Assembly: GCF_036388275.1 (NCBI RefSeq)
Contig: NZ_DASVSF010000110.1
Location: forward strand, 186,001 to 250,000
DNA from: Longimicrobium sp.
GTDB taxonomy: Bacteria; Gemmatimonadota; Gemmatimonadetes; Longimicrobiales; Longimicrobiaceae
DNA length: 64,000 bases
Direction of reading: 5' to 3'
Shown: positions 1-8,581 of the stretch, in pieces
Layout: every line of letters starts with the position of its first letter
Position numbering within the stretch: the first letter of the stretch is position 1
Translations under genes and position numbers: made by a program
Notes under the pieces: model-generated
The model's input: the letters and a program-made list of their open reading frames with translations, nothing else
Told to the model about the DNA's origin: nothing
The model's database searches: none

Positions 1-600
1 GGACTACGCGCCTGGCGGGTAGGGCCCTCACCCGGCCGCGCTGACACGCGTGCCACCCTCTCCCACAAACAGCGTGGGAGAGGGGGTACACTTCAGGGCT
101 GGGGCTCGAAAACGGTTCGGTGCTCGGGCGGGCGCCCCCCCATCCTCAGCCCTTCCCCCGCAAACTGCGCGGGGGAAGGGAGCCAGTGTGGAGTTCACCC
201 AAGCAGCGTTGCCACGCCCCACCTTGTCATCCTGAGGCCCAGGCGCGCCGAGTCTGCCCGCATCACATTCTTCGCGGGCCGAAGGATCTAGCCCTGTGCC
301 ACTTCTCAGCCAGGGCGCGGCAGCGGTCGCGGAAGCCGAGGCCTCGGCTCCCGTGGGGCCCTCACCCGGCCGCGCTGACACGCGTGCTACCCTCTCCCAC
401 AAACAGCGTGGGAGAGGGGGTACACTTCAGGGCTGGGTTGCGCATCCAACTCGTTGCCGCGCCACAATCTGTCATCCGCGCCCCGGCCCTGCCCACACCG
501 CATTCTTCGCGGCGCCGAAGGATGTAGTGTAGTGCCGCTGAGGTTCCGTGCTGATTCAGCAGCCATCGCGCGATACGAAAATACCTGATCCGGCGTCACG
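1..600. repeat. Intergenic repeat mosaic, no gene
   Basis: No credible gene is present. Two near-identical stretches (about 30-100 and 360-435) carry a hairpin with arms CCCTCTCCCAC / GTGGGAGAGGG around AAACAGC. A second hairpin type (156-185, core GCAAACTGCG) lies between them. Around 237-300 is a ~65-bp element bounded by ATCCTGAGGCCC and GGGCCGAAGGAT, which are imperfect inverted repeats; a decayed copy follows at about 470-530. All these types recur elsewhere in the window. Open frames here are by-products of the repeats. Confidence 0.8.
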
Positions 601-1308
601 TCACTCGCACGCGAAGCGATACCCGGCCTTGCGCACGGTCAGGATATGGCGCGGCCGGGCCGGGTCTTCCTCCAGCTTTCTCCGCAGCTCCGCCACGTGG
701 TAGTCCACGGTGCGCGTGAGCACGGCCGCCGAATGCCCCCACACCTCGCGCAGGAGCTCGAGCCGCGTGACGACGGCCCCTCCGCGGTCGATCAGCGCGA
801 TGAGGAGATCGTACTCCCGGGGGGCCAGCTCCACGGGGACTCCGTCGCACGTCACCGCGCGGGCGTCGCGGCGCAGCTCCACGCGTCCGAAGCGCTCGGG
901 CGCCGGGCGCCGGGCCCCGGCTGGCGCCGCGGGGGGCGCGTCGCGCTGGGCGCGCCGCAGGAGCGCCGCCACGCGCGCGGCCAGCTCGTGGCGTCCAAAC
1001 GGCTTGGTAACGTAGTCGTCCGCGCCCAACTGCAGCCCCTGGACCTTGTCCATCTCCTCGCCCTGGGCGGTCAGGATCAGCACCGGAACGGCCGACCCCT
1101 CCTCGCGCAGGGTGCGCAGGATCCGGTGCCCTCCGAATCCGGGTAGCATCAGGTCCAGCACGATCAGGTCGGCGCCGCAGACGCGGCCGAGCTCCAGCCC
1201 GGAAGGGCCGTCCGCGGCCTCCACCACCTCGTGCCCCTCCAGCTCCAGGATCCGGCGGAGCCCCAGGCGCATGTTCGCGTTGTCCTCCACCACCAGGATT
1301 CGGCTCAT
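601..1308 (-). CDS. OmpR/PhoB-family response regulator
   Basis: This 235-residue protein is a cytoplasmic two-component response regulator. The receiver domain (about 1-120) shows the acidic pocket E8-D9, the phospho-acceptor D52 in LIVLDLMLPG and the conserved Lys in VTKPFG. After an Ala/Pro-rich linker comes a winged-helix DNA-binding domain (about 145-233) with the family signatures LAPREYDLL and the C-terminal VRKAGYRF. Its ATG overlaps the stop of the upstream histidine kinase gene (ATGA), so the two are translationally coupled and almost certainly partners. The output genes are unknown. Length and both domains are typical of the family. Confidence 0.95.
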   Translation of the reverse strand: MSRILVVEDNANMRLGLRRILELEGHEVVEAADGPSGLELGRVCGADLIVLDLMLPGFGGHRILRTLREEGSAVPVLILTAQGEEMDKVQGLQLGADDYVTKPFGRHELAARVAALLRRAQRDAPPAAPAGARRPAPERFGRVELRRDARAVTCDGVPVELAPREYDLLIALIDRGGAVVTRLELLREVWGHSAAVLTRTVDYHVAELRRKLEEDPARPRHILTVRKAGYRFACE

Positions 1309-3155
1309 CGGGCGACGCTCTCCCGCCGCGGCACGGTGTAGCCCGCCGGCCGGCCGGCGGGGCCGGGCGGAAGCTCCACCACGAAGCGGGCGCCGCCTCC
1401 GGGCGCGCTCTCCGCGCGCACCGAGCCGTACTGCTGGTGCGCCATCTCGCGCGCCACCGCCAGCCCGATCCCGCTGCCGCCGGTCTGCCCGTCGGCGTGG
1501 TGAGGCATGCGGTGGAAGGGCTTGAAGATGCGCTCCCGCTCCGCGTCAGGCACGCCGCTCCCCTCATCGTCCACGGCGATGCACGCGCGCTCGCCGCACC
1601 GGAAGGTGTGCAGGGTGACGGTCTGCCCGCCGGGGCCGTACTTGGCGGCGTTGCCGATCAGGTTCAGCAGGATGTGCCTCAGCGCCAGGGGGTCCGCCAC
1701 GGCCCACACCTCTTCCTCCCGCCGGAAGCGGAGCGCCGTCCCCGCGCGTTCGCACAGGGGGCGGATCATGCCGATGGCGCGCTCCACCTCCTCGCCCAGC
1801 TCCACCGGCACCGCCTGGGCTCCGCGGCGCGCGCCGGCGGGGCGGGAAAAAGCGAGCAGCGTTTCTACGAAGTGGGTGAGGCGCTGCGCCTCCTCGGCCA
1901 CGATCCCGGCGAAGTGCCGCCGCTCCAGCGCGTCCGCCTCGTCGCCGGAGGCCAGGATCTCGGCGAAGAGGCGGATCTGGGCGAGCGGGGTGCGGAGCTC
2001 GTGGGAGACGCCCGTCACGAAGCCGGCCCGCATGCGGTACAGCTCCCGCTCCTGCCGCAGGAGCACCAGCGACGCCGCGAAGAGCGCCGCCGCCAGCACC
2101 GCCATCCCGATCTGCAGCGACACCCGCGATGCCGGGAGGGTTCCGGCCACCAGGCGCCCCGCCTGCGACGGGCGTACGCCCGCCACGATCGCCATCTCCC
2201 CCAGCTGCGGCGCCAGCGCCGAGCGGGCGCCCACGATCTTCGGGAGGCGCGCGGAAGCGTACAGCGGCCGCCCGTCCGCCGCCATGACGCTGAACACGAG
2301 GATGGAGTCGTTCGGCACCCCCCGCGCCAGCGTGGGCGGAAGGAGCCGCACCTCGCGCACCAGCTCCGTGAGCACGGGCCCCAGGAAGGCGGCCGGCTCG
2401 GTCTCCACACCCAGCGCGGCCACGGGGCGGCCGGTGCTGTCGTTGACGAGTGTGAACAGCAGCAGCGACGGCGTGCCGCTCCGCGAGCCCACCGCCATCC
2501 CGAAGGCGTCCGAGCCGAAGGTGCGGAGCGACGTCAGCGTCCCCGCCGTCCCCGCGCGCACCATCACGGGCCGGCCCCCGGCGCCCGGGGGCCCGTCCCC
2601 GGGGCGCGAGGGGATGACGAAGCCGCTCAGCGCCTCCGTCCCGGCTGGTCCGGCCGCGGAACCGGGGGCGCGGAGGTGGGGCGTGGAGCGAGCGAGCGCC
2701 CGGACGCTGTCCGCCACCCAGGCCAGCGCGGAATCCGCGCCGGGCACGAGGTGGTGGAAGGTGGTGGCGCCATCCCGCAGATCCACGCGGAAGGTGGAGC
2801 GCACGCCCCCCAGGCACCCGCACGCCGGGTAGCGGAAGGCGCCGGCAAGCTCCCGCGGGGTGAGCCCCGCCAGCCCCGCCGGAGAAGAGAGCTGGGCCCC
2901 CAGGAACGCGCCCAGCACCGGGACGAGCAGCCGGTGCTCGGCCTGGCGCGACAGCTCCCACGCGGCCACGGAAGCGTGGTTGCGGAGCGATTCCCGTACA
3001 ATACGGCGATTGAACGCCGCCGTGTGCGCCGTCTGGTAAAGGAGGACGGAGGTCAGCACGAGCGCCACGGCGGGAACGGCGAGCGTGATCCACGCCCGCC
3101 CTCGCTCCCGCCACCGATGCGCGCCCAGGGCGCGCGCCACCTGCTCCCGGATCAT
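1305..3155 (-). CDS. Membrane sensor histidine kinase
   Basis: This 616-residue protein is an inner-membrane histidine kinase paired with the downstream regulator. A transmembrane segment (about 22-42) is followed by a ~300-residue extracytoplasmic sensor region with no family I recognise. A second membrane helix (about 350-370) leads to the HisKA domain with H385 in VSHELRTPLAQIR. The ATPase domain has the N box (LNLIGNAAKYG), G1 (DDEGSGVPD), F box (IFKPFHR) and G2 (GGSGIGLAVA). The frame stays open far upstream, but that extension is the antisense of the peptidase gene; MIREQV at 3155 is the natural start. The peptidase gene ends 71 bases upstream on the same strand. Confidence 0.93.
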   Translation of the reverse strand: MIREQVARALGAHRWRERGRAWITLAVPAVALVLTSVLLYQTAHTAAFNRRIVRESLRNHASVAAWELSRQAEHRLLVPVLGAFLGAQLSSPAGLAGLTPRELAGAFRYPACGCLGGVRSTFRVDLRDGATTFHHLVPGADSALAWVADSVRALARSTPHLRAPGSAAGPAGTEALSGFVIPSRPGDGPPGAGGRPVMVRAGTAGTLTSLRTFGSDAFGMAVGSRSGTPSLLLFTLVNDSTGRPVAALGVETEPAAFLGPVLTELVREVRLLPPTLARGVPNDSILVFSVMAADGRPLYASARLPKIVGARSALAPQLGEMAIVAGVRPSQAGRLVAGTLPASRVSLQIGMAVLAAALFAASLVLLRQERELYRMRAGFVTGVSHELRTPLAQIRLFAEILASGDEADALERRHFAGIVAEEAQRLTHFVETLLAFSRPAGARRGAQAVPVELGEEVERAIGMIRPLCERAGTALRFRREEEVWAVADPLALRHILLNLIGNAAKYGPGGQTVTLHTFRCGERACIAVDDEGSGVPDAERERIFKPFHRMPHHADGQTGGSGIGLAVAREMAHQQYGSVRAESAPGGGARFVVELPPGPAGRPAGYTVPRRESVAR

Positions 3156-3226
3156 GGGTGTGGTGCCGGGGTTGCGATGTGGGCCGCGCAAGGGAGGCTG
3201 CGGCGCGGACCTCCCCTGCGTGCCGC

Positions 3227-4498
3227 TTACTGCGCCGCGGGAGCCTGGGCCGCCACCCACGCGGCCCACTCCCGCTCCAGCGCCGCCGGCTCCGTGGGCA
3301 TGGGCGCCTTCGCCTCGGCGAGCACCTGGCCGACCGTCTTTCCGCTCGCCAGCCCCACGGCGAGCCGCGGAAGGATCTCGGGCCCCGCCCGGGCGATCAG
3401 GAACTCCAGCAGCGAGAGCGCCTGGGGATAGAAGCCCGCGGAGGCCCGGCTGGGCGCCGCGATGGAGATGATCCCGGTTGACTGCGGCGCGCTGCCGCCC
3501 GGCGCCGCCGATCCCGGGCGGACCATGATGGAGGTGCCCCCGGCTGACGGGCGCACGCTGCCGTCCGGCCCCGCCAGCAGCGCGGCCATGGGGTGCTGCA
3601 TCGAGAACAGCTCCGCGAGCGGCGTGTGCGAGCCAAGGAGCTGCCGCGCCGTTTCCCGGCGGGGCGCACGTGCCTCGGCCGTGGGGAACTCCACGAACTG
3701 CGCCACCGCCTCGTGCAGCCAGGAGGGGACGCGCCCTACCGTGCCACCGGGCGGTGTGCCCAGCCTGGACTGCACATACGCGTCCAGCAGGGTGTGCGTG
3801 GTCTCGTGCGTAAGAACGTCGCCGTGCGTTGCGCCCGTCCCCCCCGTGATTTGCTGGGCGGGACCGGCCAGGCGCCCCAGGTTGCTGCCCGCGTGCTTTG
3901 CGAAGGCCACCTGCACGACGGTGCCGCCCCGGTTCACCTCCAGCCTTGCCTGGGTGCCCACGGCCAGTGCATCGAACAGGCCCGCGAACTCGCTGAGCGT
4001 GGCGACCGCCGTGCCGTTCAGGCTCTTGATGACGTCTCCCGGCTGCAGCCCCACCGCCGCCGCGCCGCCTGGGAGGGCGGCGACTACCCGGACCCCCGCG
4101 CCCCCCGGCGCCGAGCCCACCACCACCCCCAGCGGCGTCGCCGCCACCAGATCCGTGGAGCGCTGGGCCGACGCTTGCTCCGTCAGCCATCTGCGCGTCG
4201 CGAGTCCGCGGCGTGCGAGCGGGGCCTCGTCGAAGGCGGCGAGCGCCGCGTTCGCGTCGAACAGAACCACCGCCACTCTGGGTGCCGGCTCTCCGAACGC
4301 ACGGGAAAAGCCTTCGATGGCTCGCTCCACATACGGGCGGGCGCGGTCGACGTCCTGCTGCGTAGGGGCGTACAGCTCATAGCGCTCATCCACGTGCTTC
4401 GCCGCGGAGAGCGGGTCTGGAGCGGGCGTCTGCCCCGCGAGGGGCGCGGGCGCGGCCAGGAGGGAGAGGATGGGGATCGCACGTCTGAGAAAGCTCAT
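3227..4498 (-). CDS. Secreted PDZ-containing HExxH metallopeptidase-like protein
   Basis: This 423-residue protein begins with a signal-peptide-like segment ending near LAGQ, so it is probably exported. Residues about 100-185 form a PDZ domain (GVRVVAALPGGAAAVGLQPG, GDVIKSLNG). Directly after it is a zinc-peptidase motif HETTH (H231-H235), followed some 28 residues later by WLHEAVAQFVE, whose Glu (about 263) fits the third ligand of a gluzincin, as in the peptidase-MA-like group. The C-terminal part is mostly helical. It is first in a minus-strand series with the histidine kinase and response regulator, so it may act in the same envelope response; that is inference. The substrate is unknown. 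Confidence 0.75.
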   Translation of the reverse strand: MSFLRRAIPILSLLAAPAPLAGQTPAPDPLSAAKHVDERYELYAPTQQDVDRARPYVERAIEGFSRAFGEPAPRVAVVLFDANAALAAFDEAPLARRGLATRRWLTEQASAQRSTDLVAATPLGVVVGSAPGGAGVRVVAALPGGAAAVGLQPGDVIKSLNGTAVATLSEFAGLFDALAVGTQARLEVNRGGTVVQVAFAKHAGSNLGRLAGPAQQITGGTGATHGDVLTHETTHTLLDAYVQSRLGTPPGGTVGRVPSWLHEAVAQFVEFPTAEARAPRRETARQLLGSHTPLAELFSMQHPMAALLAGPDGSVRPSAGGTSIMVRPGSAAPGGSAPQSTGIISIAAPSRASAGFYPQALSLLEFLIARAGPEILPRLAVGLASGKTVGQVLAEAKAPMPTEPAALEREWAAWVAAQAPAAQ

Positions 4499-4559
4499 GG
4501 TTCCTGCCAGTAGGGTGAGATCGGAGATGGGCCCTGGTGGCCCGTGACTGGAAGGATAG

Positions 4560-5262
4560 CCGATGTGCAGGGGCCGCAGGTTGTTGGATTGTAAGGAATG
4601 GGTAAGGATTCGCGGACCCGTCCGGGTCCCGGTGGGCTGGGAGTAGACGCCAAGCGTCCCGACGCCGCCTCAAGCCTGCGCGGGCGAATGAATTCGCTGC
4701 AACGAACACACGAAGTCCGCCTTCGCGGACTGGCTTGCTCGGGTGAGGGTTGGGGCCTGTGGCGCGACCTTGCCGGGTGACAGAGCGCCTTCCAGTCGAC
4801 AGCACCGACCCTAGCCGAAGCGCAATCGAATTCTCCCCTCTCCCGCTTGCGGGAGAGGGGCCGGGGGAGAGGGCAGCCGAGGCATGCGCCGGCCCGTTTC
4901 GAGACGCGCCGACATCGCGGCCTCTGCACAGGTGACCGCTGCCGCGCCCTGGTTGGTTCGTGCCTCCGGCTAGATCCTTCGGCCCGCGAAGCTTGTGCTA
5001 CGGGCGAGTGAGGTGCGCCTGGGCCTCAAGGATGACAGAGTTTGGGCGCGCAACGAGTTGGCGTGACGCGCCGGGCTGGCTCCCTTCCCCCGCGCAGTTT
5101 GCGGGGGAAGGGCTGGGGATGGGGGGCGCCGCGGCGTGCACCGCGCGTTGTCGAACCCCGATCGAAGTGCTCCCCTCTCCGCACGTAGTTTGTGCGGGGA
5201 GGGGCCGGGGGAGGGGCCCGCCGCGGCACGCGATTCAGTCGAACCCCGATCGAAGTTCCACC
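4560..5262. repeat. Intergenic repeat mosaic, no gene
   Basis: This 0.7-kb stretch has no credible gene. It holds, in order: a GAATTCGCTGCAAC-type element with a covarying hairpin (4683-4740); a CCCCTCTCCC...GGGAGAGGGG hairpin element (about 4823-4895); a ~70-bp ATCCTTCGGCCCGC...CCTCAAGGATGACAG element (4970-5040); a CCCTTCCCCCGC hairpin (about 5078-5118); and a CCCCTCTCCGCAC hairpin element with its G-rich right flank (about 5155-5230). The same units recur in other gaps in different orders and orientations. Confidence 0.8.
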
Positions 5263-6075
5263 CTAGCCGCTCACCCCTCCGCGGGTGACCGCGCGCGGCT
5301 CGGCCACGGGGACGGACGCGTGCCCGTGCGAAAGGCTCGGAGGCGTGTAGCGCGCCGCCCGCGGTCCCAGGACGTTCGCCCGGACGATGTGCCAGATGGC
5401 CGCCACCCCGTCGCGCCAGCCGATCTTCTTTCCCTCGTCGTACGTGCGGCCGGCGTACGAGATGGGCACCTCGTAGATGCGGGCGCGCGACTGGGCCAGC
5501 CGCGCCGTCAGCTCCGGCTCGATGCCGAAGCGGTTCGCGGAAAGCGGCAGGCTCTTCATCAGGTCTGCGCGCGCCATCTTGTAGCACGTTTCCATGTCGG
5601 TCAGGTTCAGGTCGGTGAACATGTTCGACAGGAGCGTCAGCACGCCGTTGCCCATCCGGTGCCAGAAGTACATCACCCGGTGCGGCCCCCCCGCGAAGCG
5701 CGACCCGAACACCGCGTCCGCACGGCCGTCGGCGATGGGCTCCAGCAGGCGCGGAAGCTCGAAGGGATCGTACTCCAGGTCCGCGTCCTGGATGACCACC
5801 ACGTCGCCCGTGGCGGCCGCGATCCCCGTGCGCACGGCGAAGCCCTTGCCGCGGTTGCGGGGCTGCTCGATCAGCCGGTGGATGATGCCTTCCGCCGCCA
5901 GCTCGCGCAGGGCTGTGCGGGTGCCGTCGGTGGAGCCGTCGTCGATGCAGATCAGCTCCATCTCCAGCGGCACGGCGCGCACCCGCAGGGCGGACTCGCG
6001 GATGGTCGCTTCCTCGTTGTACACCGGCATCACCACCGATAGGCGGATGCCGGCCCCGCTCTCGTGCCCGCTCAC
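5263..6075 (-). CDS. Family 2 glycosyltransferase, polyprenyl-phosphate mannose synthase-like
   Basis: This 270-residue GT-A glycosyltransferase resembles dolichol/polyprenyl-phosphate mannose synthases. The N-terminus reads LSVVMPVYNEE, followed by the nucleotide-binding DDGSTDGT and the metal-binding QDADLEYDP. The middle has FGSRFAGG and FGIEPELTARLA, as in soluble members of this group. No membrane helices follow, so it probably sits at the inner face of the membrane and loads a sugar onto a lipid carrier. The start is GTG at 6075, overlapping the stop of the upstream methyltransferase (GTGA), so the two form a coupled pair. Acceptor and sugar are not determinable from sequence. Confidence 0.85.
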   Translation of the reverse strand: MSGHESGAGIRLSVVMPVYNEEATIRESALRVRAVPLEMELICIDDGSTDGTRTALRELAAEGIIHRLIEQPRNRGKGFAVRTGIAAATGDVVVIQDADLEYDPFELPRLLEPIADGRADAVFGSRFAGGPHRVMYFWHRMGNGVLTLLSNMFTDLNLTDMETCYKMARADLMKSLPLSANRFGIEPELTARLAQSRARIYEVPISYAGRTYDEGKKIGWRDGVAAIWHIVRANVLGPRAARYTPPSLSHGHASVPVAEPRAVTRGGVSG

Positions 6076-6797
6076 GCGTCCCCCTTTCTGGCGATGGCGA
6101 TCAGGCTTTGCCCCACCGGCGGGGTCCACACGCGCTCCAGCCGCGAGATCCACGGGATCATCCACCGGTCGTACAGCTTTGCGTCCCGCGCGCTCACCGT
6201 TCGCCGCCGCAGCACCCTGCCGCTCATCCACCACGCCAGCACGCCGGGAAGGTTGGTGTAGGCAACGCTGACCGGCGTGAAACCCGCCGTCCGAAGCCGC
6301 TGGGACAGCTCGCGTTTCGTGTAGCGCCGGTAGTGATCGAACGCCTCGTCCAGCGCGCCGTAGATGGCGGGCAGGGCGGGGACGAAGAGCAGCGCGTGGC
6401 TGCCGGGAGAAAGCAGCCGGTGTGCATCGGCCAAAAAGGCGTCGTCGTCGCGCACGTGCTCCATGACGTTCACCGCGACGACGGTGTCGGCGCTGCCGGG
6501 CTCGCCCGCGTCGGCCAGGTAGCCGCGGCGCGTGGTGACGTGGGCGCGCCTCGCGAACCGGGCGCTGAGGTGGGGCCAGTTGTTGGCGGCGGGCTCCACC
6601 AGCGTGAGCTGCGCATCGGGCGCGGCGGCGCGCAGGTGCTCGGCGAAGGTGCCGATGCCGGCGCCCACCTCCACGATCCGCCGGCCCAGGTACGGCGCGA
6701 ACCGGCGGGCGATCCAGCCATAGTAGTTGCGGGCTTCGGCCAGCGCGTCCAGCTCTTCGCCGGAGTAGGTGAAGGCCTGCGATGCGGTCGTCGTCAC
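6072..6797 (-). CDS. Class I SAM-dependent methyltransferase
   Basis: This protein of about 241 residues has the class I methyltransferase fold: motif I VEVGAGIGTFAEHL, an acidic strand end TLVEPA, and VVAVNVMEHVRDDDAF as motif IV, as in the UbiE/type 11 group. The C-terminal region is basic with aromatic residues. The frame is open upstream to an ATG at 6965, but that part looks non-coding and would run into the control region of the divergent gene at 7012. I favour the GTG at 6797 just before TTTASQAFTYSGEE. It is translationally coupled to the downstream glycosyltransferase, suggesting modification of a glycan or lipid-linked sugar. The substrate is unknown. Confidence 0.8.
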   Translation of the reverse strand: MTTTASQAFTYSGEELDALAEARNYYGWIARRFAPYLGRRIVEVGAGIGTFAEHLRAAAPDAQLTLVEPAANNWPHLSARFARRAHVTTRRGYLADAGEPGSADTVVAVNVMEHVRDDDAFLADAHRLLSPGSHALLFVPALPAIYGALDEAFDHYRRYTKRELSQRLRTAGFTPVSVAYTNLPGVLAWWMSGRVLRRRTVSARDAKLYDRWMIPWISRLERVWTPPVGQSLIAIARKGDA

Positions 6798-7011
6798 CGG
6801 GTCGGTTCGGTCGTGGAAATCTCGTGTCTGGGGCGGGAGGGTGCCGCCCGTGCGAAGCCGCGTAGAATGTGCGGAGCGGGGGCGCCGGGCAAGGGCGCCG
6901 ACAGCCGAAAATCTTTCCTGTCCACGGCGCGTCCGCACGCCTATGTTGCCCTTCATCGGCCCCACGCGGCCGGTCTCCGCCCATCCATCATTTCAGAAGA
7001 TCCGGCCCCCG

Positions 7012-8142
7012 ATGAGGATCCTGTCCATCGCCACCGTGCTGGCCGTCTCACTCGCCGCCGCCGCGCCGCTGCAAGCGCAGCCCAACGCCGCATTCCCCGT
7101 TCTCGCCGTGGGACAGCGCGCGTCCGGGCAGCTCAGCGCGGCGGATCCGGTGCTCTACGAGCGGGGCCCCTTCAAGGTGTACCGCTTCCAGGCGCAGGGC
7201 GGCCGCCGCTACGTCGCCACGCTGCAGTCGGCCGATTTCGACGCGTACCTTACCGTGGCGCGAACGGTGGGCGGCATCACCGACCACATGCTGATGGACG
7301 ACGACGGCGCGGGCGAAACCAACGCGCGCCTGCGCTTCACCGCGCCCGAGACGGGCACCTACCTGCTGATCGCGCAGTCGCTCCTGCCGGAAGGAACGGG
7401 CGCGTTCACCGTAAGCGTCGATACGATGCCGGCCAAGCGCCTGGCCGTCGCGGACCTGCGGGTGGGGCAGACGGTGACGGGAGCGCTGGAGGAAACCGAC
7501 CGTGAGTACGGCGCCGGGCCGGGCGGCGGTGGCTTCTTCGACCTGTACCGGGTTCGTGGCACGCCGGGGCAGCGGCTGCGGCTGCGCATGCAGATGGGCG
7601 AACTCTACCCGGTGCTGAACGCGGGGAGCATGGCGGGCGACGAGTTCGTCCCGGACGCGTTTGGGCACGGCCAGGGCGTGCTGCTGCTCACCCTGCCGGA
7701 ATCGGGCGAAACGCTGGTGCAGGCAGGGGTCGAGGGCGAAGTGCTGGGCGAATACACGCTGACCGTGGCCGACCGCGGTCCGGCCGCCGCGCCCCGGCCT
7801 GTGCGGCTTTCGCGTGGCCAGCCGGTGAACGGCCGCCTGGAAGCGGGCGACGTGGAGAACGAGGAAGATGGGCGCTGGACGGACCATTACGTCGTCACGG
7901 GACGCGCGGGCGAGCGCATCCGCGTGACGATGGCCGCCGAGGCGTTCGACGCGTACCTGTCCATCGGCCGCATGGTGGACGGCGTGTTCCAGGAGCTCGC
8001 GTCCAACGACGACGAGGGGGAGCAAGGCACCAACTCGGCCGTGGAGGTGGAGCTGCCCGAGGCCGGCGAGTACGTGATCCTCGCAACCTCGTTCGCCGCC
8101 GGCGGCGAAGGCGAGTACCGCATCCAGGCCTCCGCGCCCTGA
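7012..8142 (+). CDS. Secreted protein with three PPC-like domains
   Basis: This 376-residue protein starts with a clear signal peptide (MRILSIATVLAVS to a cleavage near LQAQ). The mature part has three ~115-residue units resembling bacterial pre-peptidase C-terminal (PPC) beta-sandwich domains. Each begins with a 'G..v.G.L...D' strand (GQRASGQLSAAD, GQTVTGALEETD, GQPVNGRLEAGD), has DxYL-type strands (FDAYLTV, FDAYLSI) and ends in ETGTYLL / EAGEYVI motifs. PPC domains usually sit beside secreted peptidases; here there is no catalytic domain, so the protein is probably a stand-alone binding or envelope protein. It is divergent from the methyltransferase pair and convergent with the sigma-factor operon. 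Confidence 0.8.
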   Translation: MRILSIATVLAVSLAAAAPLQAQPNAAFPVLAVGQRASGQLSAADPVLYERGPFKVYRFQAQGGRRYVATLQSADFDAYLTVARTVGGITDHMLMDDDGAGETNARLRFTAPETGTYLLIAQSLLPEGTGAFTVSVDTMPAKRLAVADLRVGQTVTGALEETDREYGAGPGGGGFFDLYRVRGTPGQRLRLRMQMGELYPVLNAGSMAGDEFVPDAFGHGQGVLLLTLPESGETLVQAGVEGEVLGEYTLTVADRGPAAAPRPVRLSRGQPVNGRLEAGDVENEEDGRWTDHYVVTGRAGERIRVTMAAEAFDAYLSIGRMVDGVFQELASNDDEGEQGTNSAVEVELPEAGEYVILATSFAAGGEGEYRIQASAP

Positions 8143-8154
8143 CGGCACTGGCGC

Positions 8155-8183
8155 CGTGTGACCGGCGACGAGCCGGTCACATG
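8155..8183. terminator. Bidirectional hairpin between convergent genes
   Basis: TGTGACCGGC (8157-8166) pairs exactly with GCCGGTCACA (8172-8181) around a 5-base loop, extendable by two more pairs including one wobble. It lies 14 bases after the PPC gene and overlaps the stop of the convergent membrane-protein gene. There is no strong T tract on either side, so function as a terminator is inferred from its position. Confidence 0.55.
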
Positions 8184-8581
8184 GGCGCGAGGCCGGCGCG
8201 GCGCGCCAGGCGGTCGGCGGTTGCGACGAGGGCCACCACCAGCGCGACGACCCCGATGCCATGGAGCCCCGAGTTCTGCGACACGGGGCCCGCGACGCCG
8301 GTCAGCGCCCCTCCGAGCACCGCGACGACGAACGGCACGCCGATCACGCAGGCGGCGGCCATCAGCACCGGCAGCACGTAGCGCTCGAACGGCGACGCGC
8401 GCACCGGCTCCGGCATCAGCCGCGCGGTCATCAGGTCCGCGAAGTTGGAGGGCAGGGAGAATCCTTCATCCTCGCCCAAGGCGTCGAACACCACGCGATA
8501 GGCGGCCTCGTCCGCGTCCGCGACGGTGTGGGCGCTCCCCCGGTCCAGCGCGTCCTGGATCTCCTCATCCCGCTCCATCAT
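8177..8581 (-). CDS. Putative membrane-bound anti-sigma or sigma-partner protein
   Basis: This 134-residue protein has an acidic, helical N-terminal half (rich in DEA, with a conserved-looking FADLMTARLMPEP) and two hydrophobic segments (about 67-90 and 103-125). It starts in an ATGATG that overlaps the stop of the ECF sigma-factor gene, the usual position of an anti-sigma factor. I see no zinc-binding HxxxCxxC motif, so it is not a ZAS-type anti-sigma. A role in holding the sigma factor at the membrane is inferred from gene order and topology only. Confidence 0.6.
   Translation of the reverse strand: MMERDEEIQDALDRGSAHTVADADEAAYRVVFDALGEDEGFSLPSNFADLMTARLMPEPVRASPFERYVLPVLMAAACVIGVPFVVAVLGGALTGVAGPVSQNSGLHGIGVVALVVALVATADRLARRAGLAPM

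Noticed and set aside
52..424. Possible CRISPR array from repeated hairpins
   Set aside because: Spacing is irregular, copies vary in type and orientation, there are no unique spacers of constant size and no cas genes.
50..532. Several short open frames in the first 600 bases
   Set aside because: They translate the intergenic repeats, and the same peptide fragments reappear wherever the repeats occur.
1437..3431. Long plus-strand open frame opposite the histidine kinase
   Set aside because: It is antisense to a clear kinase gene; the His/Arg/Gly-rich composition is typical of shadow frames in high-G+C DNA.
3156..4190. Upstream extension of the histidine kinase frame to a 961-residue protein
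   Set aside because: The extension is an alternative frame of the peptidase gene on the same strand, rich in Gly/Arg/Ala with no domain, and the natural kinase start with a membrane helix is at 3155.
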